From the NCBI RefSeq assembly GCF_900176885.1, contig NZ_LT839648.1, positions 433,048 to 497,047 on the forward strand: DNA of 64,000 nucleotides, in the 5' to 3' direction. The stretch's first letter is position 1. Each line of letters starts with the position of its first letter. This DNA is from Oceanobacillus senegalensis. GTDB lineage: Bacteria > Bacillota > Bacilli > Bacillales > Amphibacillaceae. Below, piece after piece: positions 34,371-42,322 of this stretch. The translations under genes were made by a program, and so were the position numbers. A model generated the notes under the pieces. The model searched no databases and was not told where the DNA came from. It was given only the letters and a program-made list of their open reading frames with translations.

Positions 34371-35141
34371 ATGGCGGAATTACTAACAGTAACCATAAAG
34401 AACGGAGTTGCAACGGTCGTAATCGATAATCCACCAATGAACGTTTTAAGTACACAGGTGACAAAAGAGTTGGACGAGGTATTTCAAGAACTGAAAGAAG
34501 ACCAGGAAGTTATTTCCACCATTTTAACTGGTGCTGGAGATCGTGCCTTTATGGCAGGTGCTGATATTAAGGAATTTCCAGATAGAGAAAAAAATAAAGA
34601 GAATCAGATAGATACACATGAGGTGTTTAACAGAATAGAAAACATTCCTAAACCAACGATTGCCTTATTGAATGGTTTCACACTCGGTGGCGGATTAGAA
34701 TTATCCTTGCTTTGTGATATTCGTATTGCTGAGAATCATGCCAAGATTGGTTTTCCAGAGGTGAATCTTGGACTACTACCTGGAGCTGGCGGAACACAGC
34801 GACTACCACGAATTGTTGGTGCCTCGAAGGCAAAGGAAATGATGTTTACAGGGGATCCATTATCTGCAGAAGAAGCTCGTAGCCTTGGAATTGTCTCTCA
34901 GGTTGTACCTAAAGGGGAAGGTAAAGTGGTGGCAGAACAACTTGCTCAAAAGTTAGCCAACCAATCCTTACAATCATTAAGTCGCATTAAACACTTAGTA
35001 AACGTTGGAAGTGAACTCCCTATAGAAGAAGGTTTACAGCTGGAAAAACAATTATTCGATGATCTGTTTGTAACGAAAGACGCCAAAGAAGGAGTACGTG
35101 CATTCATTGAAAAACGTAAGCCGGTCTTTACTCATAAGTAA
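34371..35141 (+). CDS. Enoyl-CoA hydratase
   Basis: Crotonase of 256 residues. Both catalytic glutamates are present, Glu110 in GGGLELSLL and Glu130 in GFPEVNLG, with the oxyanion segment FMAGADIKEF near residue 65 and LLPGAGGTQRLPR. It should hydrate trans-2-enoyl-CoA to 3-hydroxyacyl-CoA and may supply the hydratase missing from the 13-16 kb cassette. ATG 34371 is chosen because AAAGG ends 9 bases before it; ATG 34362 touches that site. First gene of an eight-gene operon. Confidence 0.92.
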   Translation: MAELLTVTIKNGVATVVIDNPPMNVLSTQVTKELDEVFQELKEDQEVISTILTGAGDRAFMAGADIKEFPDREKNKENQIDTHEVFNRIENIPKPTIALLNGFTLGGGLELSLLCDIRIAENHAKIGFPEVNLGLLPGAGGTQRLPRIVGASKAKEMMFTGDPLSAEEARSLGIVSQVVPKGEGKVVAEQLAQKLANQSLQSLSRIKHLVNVGSELPIEEGLQLEKQLFDDLFVTKDAKEGVRAFIEKRKPVFTHK

Positions 35142-35181
35142 TGAGAGGTATTCTAATTAAATTGGAAGGAGGATGGGTGCC

Positions 35182-36225
35182 ATGCAAAAGCAACAAAACA
35201 ATACAATTGATTGGCAAAAGATTGAAGCATATCTTCGTAGCCAAATTCCTGGTTTATCTGAAGAAGAAATGATTGTTAAAAAGTTTACGGAAGGCTATTC
35301 CAATCTAACTTATATGGTTCAAATTGGGGATTGGGAAGGGGTTTTACGGCGGCCTCCATTTGGTTACATCCCCCCTAAAGCTCATGATATGGAAAGAGAG
35401 TATCGAATTATTGAAAAAGTACATCCAGTCTATCCATTAGCTCCAAAGCCATATATCTACTGTGAAGACCCAACTATTATGGATAAGCATTTTTATGTTA
35501 TGGAGAAGAAAAATGGCGTTGTAATCGATGCAGAAATTCCCGAAGAGTTTAAGGGGATACACGATGTGGGAAGTCATATATCGGAAGCAGTCATCAAAGC
35601 TTTAGTGGAATTGCAAAATATCGATATCAAAAAATCTAACTTAAGTAATCTTGGGAAACCAGAAGGATATGTGGAAAGACAGGTATACGGATGGAGGAAA
35701 CGTATCGAAAAGTCGAAAACGGATGACTTGAGAGATATAAGGGAATTAGAAAGATGGCTTATTGATCATATCCCATCTAATAAGGAAGTATCGATAGTTC
35801 ATAATGATTTTAAATTAAATAATATGATGTTTAAGGCTGATGACCCTCGTAAGGTAATCGGTGTATTTGATTGGGAATTATCAACAATTGGCGATCCATT
35901 GACAGATCTCGGTGCATCTCTCGTATATTGGGTGCAAGAAGGTGACCCTGATATCGGACTCACTTCGGTAACAGATACAGCTGAACATACCTTTTATAGT
36001 CGCAGAGAATTTCTAGAAAGGTATACACAGGTTTCGGGACGAGATGTTTCTGATATGAACTTTTATTTAACACTTGGATTCTATAAATTAGCTGGTATCC
36101 TACAGCAATTATATTATAGATGGAAAATAGGAGAAGTAACAGATAATCGTTTTTCCACCTTAAACCAAGGAATCGCTAATCTACTAGAAATGGCAGAAGA
36201 AGCTAGAAATAATAGACTACTATAA
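35182..36225 (+). CDS. APH-family phosphotransferase (ACAD10/11- or LvaA-type kinase), paralogue 2
   Basis: Kinase of 347 residues with GYSNLTYMVQ and VLRRPPFGYIPPKAHDMERE in the nucleotide lobe, catalytic HNDFKLNNMM, and metal-binding VFDWELSTIGDP. It shares the RRPP-G-PPKAHDM signature with the kinase at 26426 and with the ACAD11 kinase domain. Predicted to phosphorylate a hydroxyacyl-CoA so that an ACAD11-type enzyme can remove phosphate. ATG 35182 is used because GGAGG lies 9 bases before it. In operon with a hydratase, thioesterase and dehydrogenases, which confirms an acyl-CoA setting and argues against antibiotic resistance. Confidence 0.86.
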   Translation: MQKQQNNTIDWQKIEAYLRSQIPGLSEEEMIVKKFTEGYSNLTYMVQIGDWEGVLRRPPFGYIPPKAHDMEREYRIIEKVHPVYPLAPKPYIYCEDPTIMDKHFYVMEKKNGVVIDAEIPEEFKGIHDVGSHISEAVIKALVELQNIDIKKSNLSNLGKPEGYVERQVYGWRKRIEKSKTDDLRDIRELERWLIDHIPSNKEVSIVHNDFKLNNMMFKADDPRKVIGVFDWELSTIGDPLTDLGASLVYWVQEGDPDIGLTSVTDTAEHTFYSRREFLERYTQVSGRDVSDMNFYLTLGFYKLAGILQQLYYRWKIGEVTDNRFSTLNQGIANLLEMAEEARNNRLL

Positions 36226-36327
36226 AAACTTATCAAGGAAACGTAGTCAAAGATATAGAGGCATGTACAGGTGCTGCTTATTTACAGGTAGTGCCTACTC
36301 AAACTTTAGAAGACGGAGTGAAAGAGA

Positions 36328-36744
36328 ATGGATGACCATAAAATAGACATTTATGTGCGACTTAGTGAAACAGATGCTATGGGACATATCAATAATGTTA
36401 GTTATTTTCATTACTTTGAAGAAGCACGTACAAAATTTCTTGAGGATGTTTTAGGGAAAAGGGATGCAGTAAATGGCTTTATATTAGCCTCCACAGGCTG
36501 TGACTATATTTCGCAGGCATATGCTTTTGAAGTATTAGAAATACAGACCCATGTTGTGAAAATTGGGACAAAAAGTGTTACATTAGGTCATACCCTAATA
36601 AATCCAAAAACAGACGAGGTTATTTCGAAGGCTACTGCTGTTATAGTTTGCTTTAATTATGAAGATCAAAGAACGACTACCATTCCAAATGATGTGAGGG
36701 GAAAATTAGCGGAAAAGAGTTTATCGCAGGTTAATGGTCGGTAA
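36328..36744 (+). CDS. Hotdog-fold acyl-CoA thioesterase (4HBT/YbgC type)
   Basis: Single hotdog domain of 138 residues. The family motif ETDAMGHINNVSYFHYFEEAR is complete, with the conserved Asp and the hot-dog helix start. It hydrolyses an acyl- or hydroxyacyl-CoA to free acid and CoA. Its place inside a degradation operon suggests release of a dead-end CoA ester or recycling of CoA. Confidence 0.88.
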   Translation: MDDHKIDIYVRLSETDAMGHINNVSYFHYFEEARTKFLEDVLGKRDAVNGFILASTGCDYISQAYAFEVLEIQTHVVKIGTKSVTLGHTLINPKTDEVISKATAVIVCFNYEDQRTTTIPNDVRGKLAEKSLSQVNGR

Positions 36745-36821
36745 TACCCCCCACCACAAATATGGAGGGAAAACGAGTCATTTTAGGTGGGGGATCAAAG
36801 AATTCTTCACTTATTGAGGAT

Positions 36822-36855
36822 TAACTATATAGTTAGGTCTAATAGTTAGGTCTAA
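36822..36855 (+). promoter_or_regulatory. Tandem 13-base repeats and palindrome before the ComB-like gene
   Basis: TAGTTAGGTCTAA occurs twice head to tail (36830-36842, 36843-36855). It is preceded by the perfect palindrome TAACTATATAGTTA (36822-36835). Each repeat is itself nearly palindromic (TTAG-GT-CTAA). This looks like a double operator or an internal promoter control site; the binding protein is unknown. Confidence 0.45.
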
Positions 36856-36876
36856 CGAAAATTCGAGGTGCTAGGT

Positions 36877-37617
36877 ATGAGGAAATTACATGTGATATTA
36901 AAAAAAGAAGATATGGACGAGAGCAAACAACTAGAAAATAAAATCGTTGTCGTGTTTGATATTTTACTTGCCACGACAACAATCACAACAGCACTTAAAC
37001 ATGGGGCAAGTGAAGTGATTCCTGTCTTAAACCAAAAAGAGGCTCTAGAAGTAGTGAAGGATAAACTAACTGGAAGCTACGAGTTAGTTGGAGAAGCTCA
37101 AGGGGCAACCATTGATGGTTTTCTTTCACCGGATCCATTAGGTTTAAAGGAAAAGGTATCCAATAAGACAGTGGTCTTATCTACAACAAATGGAACCGTT
37201 GCTCTTAAGAAGTCTTTAGCAGCAAAAACAATCTATGCTGCTTCTTTGTTAAATAGTTCAGCAGTAGCGAAGAAATTATTAAATAACTATCAGGATGAAA
37301 CGATTTTATTAGTTTGTTCCGGGTCATCCGGAGAGTTTTGTGTGGAGGATTTCTATGGAGCGGGTTACTTCATCCATTGTTTAATGGAGCATTCTATTGG
37401 TGGTCAATGGGATTTAACAGACTCTGCACAGGCTGCACTTCATTTTGTAAAAGGAATTGGAAACCATGCTCATGAAATATTTAGGGATTCCCGCGTCGGT
37501 GGAATGTTATCTAAGCAGGGGATGGACGAGGCAATTGAACTTGCGGCCCAAAAGGATATCTACCAAATTGTTCCTTATATTGCGGATAGGGCATCTCTTT
37601 GTATCGATGAAAAATAG
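36877..37617 (+). CDS. ComB family phosphatase (2-phosphosulfolactate phosphatase-like)
   Basis: Protein of 246 residues with the ComB core: VVFDILLATTTITTALKHGA near residue 30, GFLSPDPLGLKEK near 82, VVLSTTNGTVAL near 107 and LVCSGSSGEFCVEDFYGAG near 150. Known members dephosphorylate 2-phosphosulfolactate in coenzyme M synthesis or act in sulfolactate formation. Nothing else of coenzyme M or sulfolactate metabolism is here; instead it sits among acyl-CoA genes with a hydroxyacyl-CoA kinase. A changed phospho-substrate is possible. ATG 36877 has GAGGTG 7 bases upstream and is favoured over GTG 36868. Confidence 0.82.
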   Translation: MRKLHVILKKEDMDESKQLENKIVVVFDILLATTTITTALKHGASEVIPVLNQKEALEVVKDKLTGSYELVGEAQGATIDGFLSPDPLGLKEKVSNKTVVLSTTNGTVALKKSLAAKTIYAASLLNSSAVAKKLLNNYQDETILLVCSGSSGEFCVEDFYGAGYFIHCLMEHSIGGQWDLTDSAQAALHFVKGIGNHAHEIFRDSRVGGMLSKQGMDEAIELAAQKDIYQIVPYIADRASLCIDEK

Positions 37618-37651
37618 AAAATAAAAGGTTGTTCAATCAAGAAAGGATGGG

Positions 37652-38602
37652 ATGAAGATTTTATTTAACGAATACGGAATAAAAACAATTACAATTGATC
37701 TTCCTTTTCGATTAAATCATGTGAATTGCTTTTTAGCGGAAGGGGAAAGTGGCTGGAAGGTGATTGATACAGGCTTACATAACCATGAAACAATAAGAAG
37801 ATGGGAAAAGGAATTAGAAGGTAAGGAAATTACGGATATTCTATTAACCCACTATCATCCAGATCATTTTGGGTATGCCGGTGCATTGCAAGAAAAGACA
37901 GGAGCTCGTGTTTTTATGACTGAAGTCGATGCAGAAAATGGTCTAAATTCCTGGGAAAAAGAATTTTTAAATAACCTCTCAGAAAATTACCTTTTAGCGG
38001 GAATCCCCGATAACATATCCATAAAAATGAAAAAGAATACAGAGGAATTTGTGGAACGAGTAACTCCATATCCGCAAATTGATCATTACTTCCAAGAAGG
38101 GGAAAGGATTCAGATTGGAAAGCATGAATATGAAGTTATCTTTACTCCCGGACATTCGGATGGTCTCATTACTTTTTATAATAAAGATAAAAACATGTTG
38201 CTTTCAACAGACCATATTCTACCGAAGATAACACCAAATATTTCCTACTGGTTCCATGGAGACCCAAATCCATTACAAACATACCTTACATCATTAGAGA
38301 AAATCAAAAAGAGAAATATAGATTTTGTCGTTCCATCCCATGGGAAGCCATTTCATGATGCGAATAAAAGAATTGAAGAAATAAGAGCCCATCATGATGA
38401 AAGGTTAGGCAAAACGCTAGAATTAGCAAAAAAAGGTGGAACGGTATTTGAAATATCAGAAGGACTGTTTAATAAAAAGCTTACCGTTCATGAAACACGC
38501 TTTGCAATTGGGGAAACAATGGCACATTTAGAGTATTTAAGATATAAAAATGAGTGCCGTCGTGAGTTAAGAAAAGGAAGCTATTGGTATTATACGGATT
38601 GA
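37652..38602 (+). CDS. MBL-fold metallo-hydrolase
   Basis: Metallo-beta-lactamase-fold enzyme of 316 residues with the metal motif H-x-H-x-D-H at residues 67-72 (THYHPDHFG), a further ligand in FTPGHSDGL, and the STDHILPKI aspartate region. C-terminal about 60 residues form an added winged-helix-like part. Members linked to beta-oxidation genes are thought to hydrolyse thioesters or lactones. AAAGGATG is 5 bases before ATG. It is 35 bases from the ComB-like gene and 33 from the next thioesterase. Confidence 0.85.
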   Translation: MKILFNEYGIKTITIDLPFRLNHVNCFLAEGESGWKVIDTGLHNHETIRRWEKELEGKEITDILLTHYHPDHFGYAGALQEKTGARVFMTEVDAENGLNSWEKEFLNNLSENYLLAGIPDNISIKMKKNTEEFVERVTPYPQIDHYFQEGERIQIGKHEYEVIFTPGHSDGLITFYNKDKNMLLSTDHILPKITPNISYWFHGDPNPLQTYLTSLEKIKKRNIDFVVPSHGKPFHDANKRIEEIRAHHDERLGKTLELAKKGGTVFEISEGLFNKKLTVHETRFAIGETMAHLEYLRYKNECRRELRKGSYWYYTD

Positions 38603-38635
38603 TAGAAGATGAGTGAAAAAAGAAAGGAGTATTAC

Positions 38636-39043
38636 ATGTATAAAACAAGTATTGAACCAAGAGTTTCGGAAACGGATGGGGTTGGTCATATTAATAATAC
38701 GGTGATTCCTGTATGGCTGGAGGCAGCAAGAAATCCTATTTTTAAGTTGTTTACCCCAGATGATGATTTTCAAAAGTGGAAAATGATTATTATCCATATG
38801 AATATCGATTATCTTAGTCAAATTTATTATGGCAAGGATGTGGAGATTAACACTTGGGTAAATAAAATTGGAAATTCTAGTTTAGAGCTTTATGAAGAAG
38901 TTTATCAGGATGATATGCTTTGTGCAAAAAATACCGTTGTATATGTGAATTACAATTTGAATCAACAGGTTTCTGAACCTATACCAGAAAATATTAGAAG
39001 AGAATTAAATAAACATTTATTGTTAGCAGATGACGCTGGCTAA
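38636..39043 (+). CDS. Hotdog-fold acyl-CoA thioesterase, second copy
   Basis: Protein of 135 residues: VSETDGVGHINNTVIPVWLEAARNP is the 4HBT motif, but the aromatic pair after NN differs from the 36328 protein (VIPVWLE against SYFHYFE), so the two are diverged and probably select different chains. ATG 38636 follows AAAGGAG by 6 bases and is much better than ATG 38609. The gene overlaps the extended frame of the dehydrogenase downstream, though not its likely start. Confidence 0.86.
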   Translation: MYKTSIEPRVSETDGVGHINNTVIPVWLEAARNPIFKLFTPDDDFQKWKMIIIHMNIDYLSQIYYGKDVEINTWVNKIGNSSLELYEEVYQDDMLCAKNTVVYVNYNLNQQVSEPIPENIRRELNKHLLLADDAG

Positions 39044-39080
39044 AAATTATCAAATTCATATTTCAATGGAGGCGGACGAA

Positions 39081-39944
39081 GTGTCTCAAATGAATCCTTG
39101 TAAGAAAGTGTTGGTAGTTGGTTGTGGATTAATGGGAGCAGGAATTACCCAGGTAATTGCACAAGCTGGATTAAATGTAATTGCCTCTGATCGAACAGAA
39201 GCAGATATAGAACGTGGAAAAAGTCAAATTTTAAAAGGAATATCTAAAAAGTCGAATGAAGAACAGCAACGTATCTTAAGTCATATTACGTTTACAACAA
39301 ATATGGAAGATGGCAAAGACTCTGATTTAGTCGTTGAGGCGGTGCCGGAAAAGTTAGAAATCAAGCAACAAGTTTTCAAGCAACTAGATCGCTTTATGAA
39401 GCCAGAAGCCATACTAGCAAGTAATACATCTTCCTTATCTATTGCTGCAATTAGTTCGGTGACAAATAGACCTGAGAAAGTAGTAGGACTTCATTTCTTT
39501 AGTCCTGTACCAATTATGAAGTTATTAGAAATCGTTCAAGGTATCAATACTGGAGAGCAAACATTAGAATTCGCGCAAAGCTTTGCGGAACAAATTAATA
39601 AGAAAACTATTGTCGCAAACGATTACCCTGGGTTTACTGTAAATCGAGTTCTCGTTCCTATGCTAAATGAAGCGGCTTATCTCGTAATGGAAGGAAATGA
39701 TCCGGAAGAGGTTGATAATGGAATGATGTTAGGTGCTAACCATCCGATTGGACCATTAAAACTTTCCGACATGATAGGGATTGATGTCCTTCTTCATACA
39801 CTTGAGAGTCTTTATGAAGGATTTAATGACTCTAAATATCGGCCATGTCCATTGCTAAAACGAATGGTGGATGCAGGGCATTATGGTAAGAAGACTGGTC
39901 AAGGATTTTATAGCTATCAAAAAGAAAAAGTCTTACAGGTATAA
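39081..39944 (+). CDS. 3-hydroxyacyl-CoA dehydrogenase
   Basis: NAD-dependent enzyme of 288 residues (3-hydroxybutyryl-CoA dehydrogenase/PaaH type). The dinucleotide motif VVGCGLMGAGITQ begins near residue 11, the catalytic His is in GLHFFSPVPIMKLLEIV near 138, and the C-terminal NRVLVPMLNEAAYL and KTGQGFYSY blocks are intact. It oxidises 3-hydroxyacyl-CoA to the 3-keto form. GTG 39081 is chosen because GGAGG lies 8 bases before it and the length then equals the family; the longer frame from 39030 overlaps the thioesterase. Confidence 0.92.
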   Translation: MSQMNPCKKVLVVGCGLMGAGITQVIAQAGLNVIASDRTEADIERGKSQILKGISKKSNEEQQRILSHITFTTNMEDGKDSDLVVEAVPEKLEIKQQVFKQLDRFMKPEAILASNTSSLSIAAISSVTNRPEKVVGLHFFSPVPIMKLLEIVQGINTGEQTLEFAQSFAEQINKKTIVANDYPGFTVNRVLVPMLNEAAYLVMEGNDPEEVDNGMMLGANHPIGPLKLSDMIGIDVLLHTLESLYEGFNDSKYRPCPLLKRMVDAGHYGKKTGQGFYSYQKEKVLQV

Positions 39945-39979
39945 CAATTATTATTAGGCAAGTGGGTGAAGAGTGAAAG

Positions 39980-40753
39980 ATGCATGTCTATGATTTGTTT
40001 AAGTTGGATGGAAAAACGGCTATTGTTACTGGTGGTGGTCGAGGTCTTGGGGCGCAAATTGCCAAAAGTTTTGCAAAGGCAGGAGCGAATGTAGTAGTTT
40101 GTTCCCGGAAGGTAGATGCCTGTCTGAAAATGAGTGAAGAAATCAAAAGTCTTGGTGTAGACTCTTTGGCATTTGAATGCAATGTAACAAGTTCAGATGA
40201 TGTGAAAGAGGTCGTGCATGAAACATATAACCACTTTGGACAAATTGATATTCTCGTTAATAATAGTGGTGCATCTTGGGGAGCATCGGCACTTGAGATG
40301 CCATTAGAAGCGTGGAATAAAGTAATGAATGTAAATGTAACAGGCACATTTTTAATGAGTCAAGAGGTTGGAAAAATTATGGTGAAACAGAATAAAGGAA
40401 AAATTATTAATATCGCATCTGTAGCAGGTCTTAAAGGTACTGATCCTAGTTATCTAGATGCACTTGGCTACAACACTAGTAAAGGTGCCGTTGTAAATTT
40501 CACGAGAGACCTTGCAGCTAAATGGGGCCAGTATAATATTAATGTAAATGCCATTGCACCAGGTTTCTTTCCAACCAAAATGTCCAAAGGGGTTCTTGAA
40601 CAAGCTGAAGGAAAAATCTTGGAATTAACCCCATTAAACCGGCTGGGTAATGATTCAGACATACAAGGTGTAGCATTATTCCTCGCTTCCAACGCTTCAA
40701 ATTATGTAACGGGTGATATTATTTCAGTTGATGGCGGAATGAGTGCGGTTTAG
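39980..40753 (+). CDS. SDR family oxidoreductase
   Basis: SDR of 257 residues with VTGGGRGLGAQIA near residue 16, NNSGASWGASA near 94, the active site LGYNTSKGAVV, and FPTKMSKGVLE plus SVDGGMSAV at the C-terminus. It resembles the SDR at 11728 and gluconate-5-dehydrogenase-like SDRs. Last gene of the operon; ribosome site GTGAAGAG is modest. Probably acts on a hydroxy- or ketoacyl-CoA. Confidence 0.88.
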   Translation: MHVYDLFKLDGKTAIVTGGGRGLGAQIAKSFAKAGANVVVCSRKVDACLKMSEEIKSLGVDSLAFECNVTSSDDVKEVVHETYNHFGQIDILVNNSGASWGASALEMPLEAWNKVMNVNVTGTFLMSQEVGKIMVKQNKGKIINIASVAGLKGTDPSYLDALGYNTSKGAVVNFTRDLAAKWGQYNINVNAIAPGFFPTKMSKGVLEQAEGKILELTPLNRLGNDSDIQGVALFLASNASNYVTGDIISVDGGMSAV

Positions 40754-40782
40754 ACATTATCAATATGTATACAACTTCTACG

Positions 40783-40830
40783 AGAAAGAGATATGATTTC
40801 CATTATATTTTGAGGGTCATATCTTTTTCT
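40783..40830 (+). terminator. Rho-independent terminator
   Basis: AGAAAGAGATATGA (40783-40796) pairs with TCATATCTTTTTCT (40817-40830) with one mismatch, followed by TTTA-type tail. Ends the 34-41 kb operon. Confidence 0.75.
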
Positions 40831-40939
40831 TTAGGCTATTTTTAATTGAAGTTCATAGAGAAGGTTAAGGGAATATAATAAAAAAATCATAATTAAAAAA
40901 AGTGATTATTTGCAAACTAGTCTAAAATAACAAAAAATA

Positions 40940-40969
40940 TTGACATTTAGTGAATCTGTAATTTACAAT
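40940..40969 (+). promoter_or_regulatory. Sigma-A promoter with full -35
   Basis: TTGACA (40940-40945), 18 bases, TACAAT (40964-40969). It serves the decayed CaiB gene and the isomerase/ligase genes after it. Confidence 0.78.
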
Positions 40970-40972
40970 TAA

Positions 40973-40986
40973 TGTAAACGATTTCA
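40973..40986 (+). promoter_or_regulatory. cre site (CcpA) at the transcription start
   Basis: TGTAAACGATTTCA fits the cre consensus and begins 4 bases after the -10, so CcpA binding would exclude RNA polymerase. Confidence 0.78.
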
Positions 40987-41041
40987 ATTTAGTCAGTAGA
41001 TTTAATATTTTTTCATTTATGGAATAAAACGGAAGAGATTC

Positions 41042-41510
41042 ATGCCCCCTAACATCGGTTAAAGTACTTGATCTAACTCGTCTTTTTCAGGGGCCATTTT
41101 GTACGATGTTACTTGCGGATTTCGGTGCTGAGGTAATAAAGATAGAAGGCCCTAAAATAGGAGATTATTTACGAGATTTCGAACCTAAGGTAGATAAAAA
41201 TAGTTTTTTTTCATTTGAAATATGAAATTCAAGCAATCATTCAGAAAAAATGCTAAAAGAGTGGATGGATATTTTTTCAGAGGTTGAAGTATGTGTGACG
41301 CCTGTTCTTACATATGAAGAGATGGTCAATCATCCACGTGTTTTAGCGAGGGATATGATTCAAAATGTACTCCATTCTTAAATGGATGAGATGAAACAAA
41401 TAGGTATTCCCGTCAAATTATCTGATACACCAGGGGAAACTCCGTACGAATGCACCAGAGATCGGAGAACATATGGGAGGGCTATTGGAAGAGGGAAATC
41501 ATAAGGGATA
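41042..41510 (+). pseudogene. CaiB/BaiF family pseudogene
   Basis: Decayed paralogue of 16770-17906. After ATG 41042 a shift in the run CCCCC leads to [17 protein letters not shown] and [20 protein letters not shown], then the frame breaks at TGA near 41223. The middle 200 or more codons are missing. The C-terminal part CVTPVLTYEEMVNHP, RDMIQNV and KQIGIPVKLSDTPGE remains, with another stop at 41380 and a shift near 41445. Promoter and cre site ahead are intact. Confidence 0.9.
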
Positions 41511-41529
41511 AGTGATAAGGAGGAAGGCA

Positions 41530-42309
41530 ATGTCAACTGTAAATACGAGTTTTCAGGATGGTGTGTTTGAAATTACGCTGAACCGTCCTGAAAAAATAAA
41601 TGCATTAAACAAAGATTTGGCTGTGGACTTAGCAAAGGCAGTAGTAGAAGTAAAGGAAAATCCAGATGTTCGGGCTGTATTAGTTTATGGAAATGGAAAG
41701 GGATTTTGTGCTGGTGGCGATTTGAAGGACTTTGGGATTGATATTGAAAACCCGGTTGAAATAAGAGAATTCCTCCATAAGGGGCAAGAAGCTGTTCTTG
41801 GACTCTATCACATGGAAAAGCCGGTTATTGCAGCGGTTCATGGTCCCGCGGTTGGTGCAGGCTGTAATCTAGCATTTGCTTGCGACATCATCGTAGCAGA
41901 AGAAAATGCCGTTTTTTCCGAAATATTTTCTCAGGTAGGTGCAATTCCAGATTTTGGTGGCTTGTATTTTCTTCCACAAAAGGTTGGCATGCATGTAGCA
42001 AGTGAGCTTGTTTTTACAGGGAAAAAGTTAAAAGCAAATGAAGCGAAGGAATACGGTTTAATTAACCAGGTAACAGCTGATGGGCAAGGTCTTGAGGTAG
42101 CGAGAGAACTTGCATTATCTTTAGCTGAGGGACCAACCAAAACATTGGGAATGGCAAAACGAATCATGCATCAAGCACCACATATGTCATTAGAGGATTT
42201 ACTGCAATTAGAAGCATATGGACAATCGGTTACCTTCCAATCAAGGGATTTCAAAGAAGGTAGATCCGCGTTTATGGAAAAAAGAAAACCAAACTTTTTA
42301 GGGTATTAA
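41530..42309 (+). CDS. Enoyl-CoA hydratase/isomerase, PaaG-like
   Basis: Crotonase of 259 residues. The first hydratase glutamate is replaced by Asn113 (GAGCNLAFA), while Asp141 (AIPDFGG) takes the place of the second, as in PaaG-type isomerases that use one aspartate. It is thus more likely a double-bond or epoxide-oxepin type isomerase than a hydratase. AAGGAGG 6 bases before ATG 41530 decides the start over GTG 41512. First intact gene behind the cre-controlled promoter. Confidence 0.88.
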   Translation: MSTVNTSFQDGVFEITLNRPEKINALNKDLAVDLAKAVVEVKENPDVRAVLVYGNGKGFCAGGDLKDFGIDIENPVEIREFLHKGQEAVLGLYHMEKPVIAAVHGPAVGAGCNLAFACDIIVAEENAVFSEIFSQVGAIPDFGGLYFLPQKVGMHVASELVFTGKKLKANEAKEYGLINQVTADGQGLEVARELALSLAEGPTKTLGMAKRIMHQAPHMSLEDLLQLEAYGQSVTFQSRDFKEGRSAFMEKRKPNFLGY

Positions 42310-42322
42310 GGGAGTTTTATCG

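Noticed and set aside
36747..36793. CCCCCCACC ... GGTGGGGG stem after the thioesterase
   Set aside because: Loop is about 30 bases and no T tract follows; could be a weak structure but not a supported terminator.
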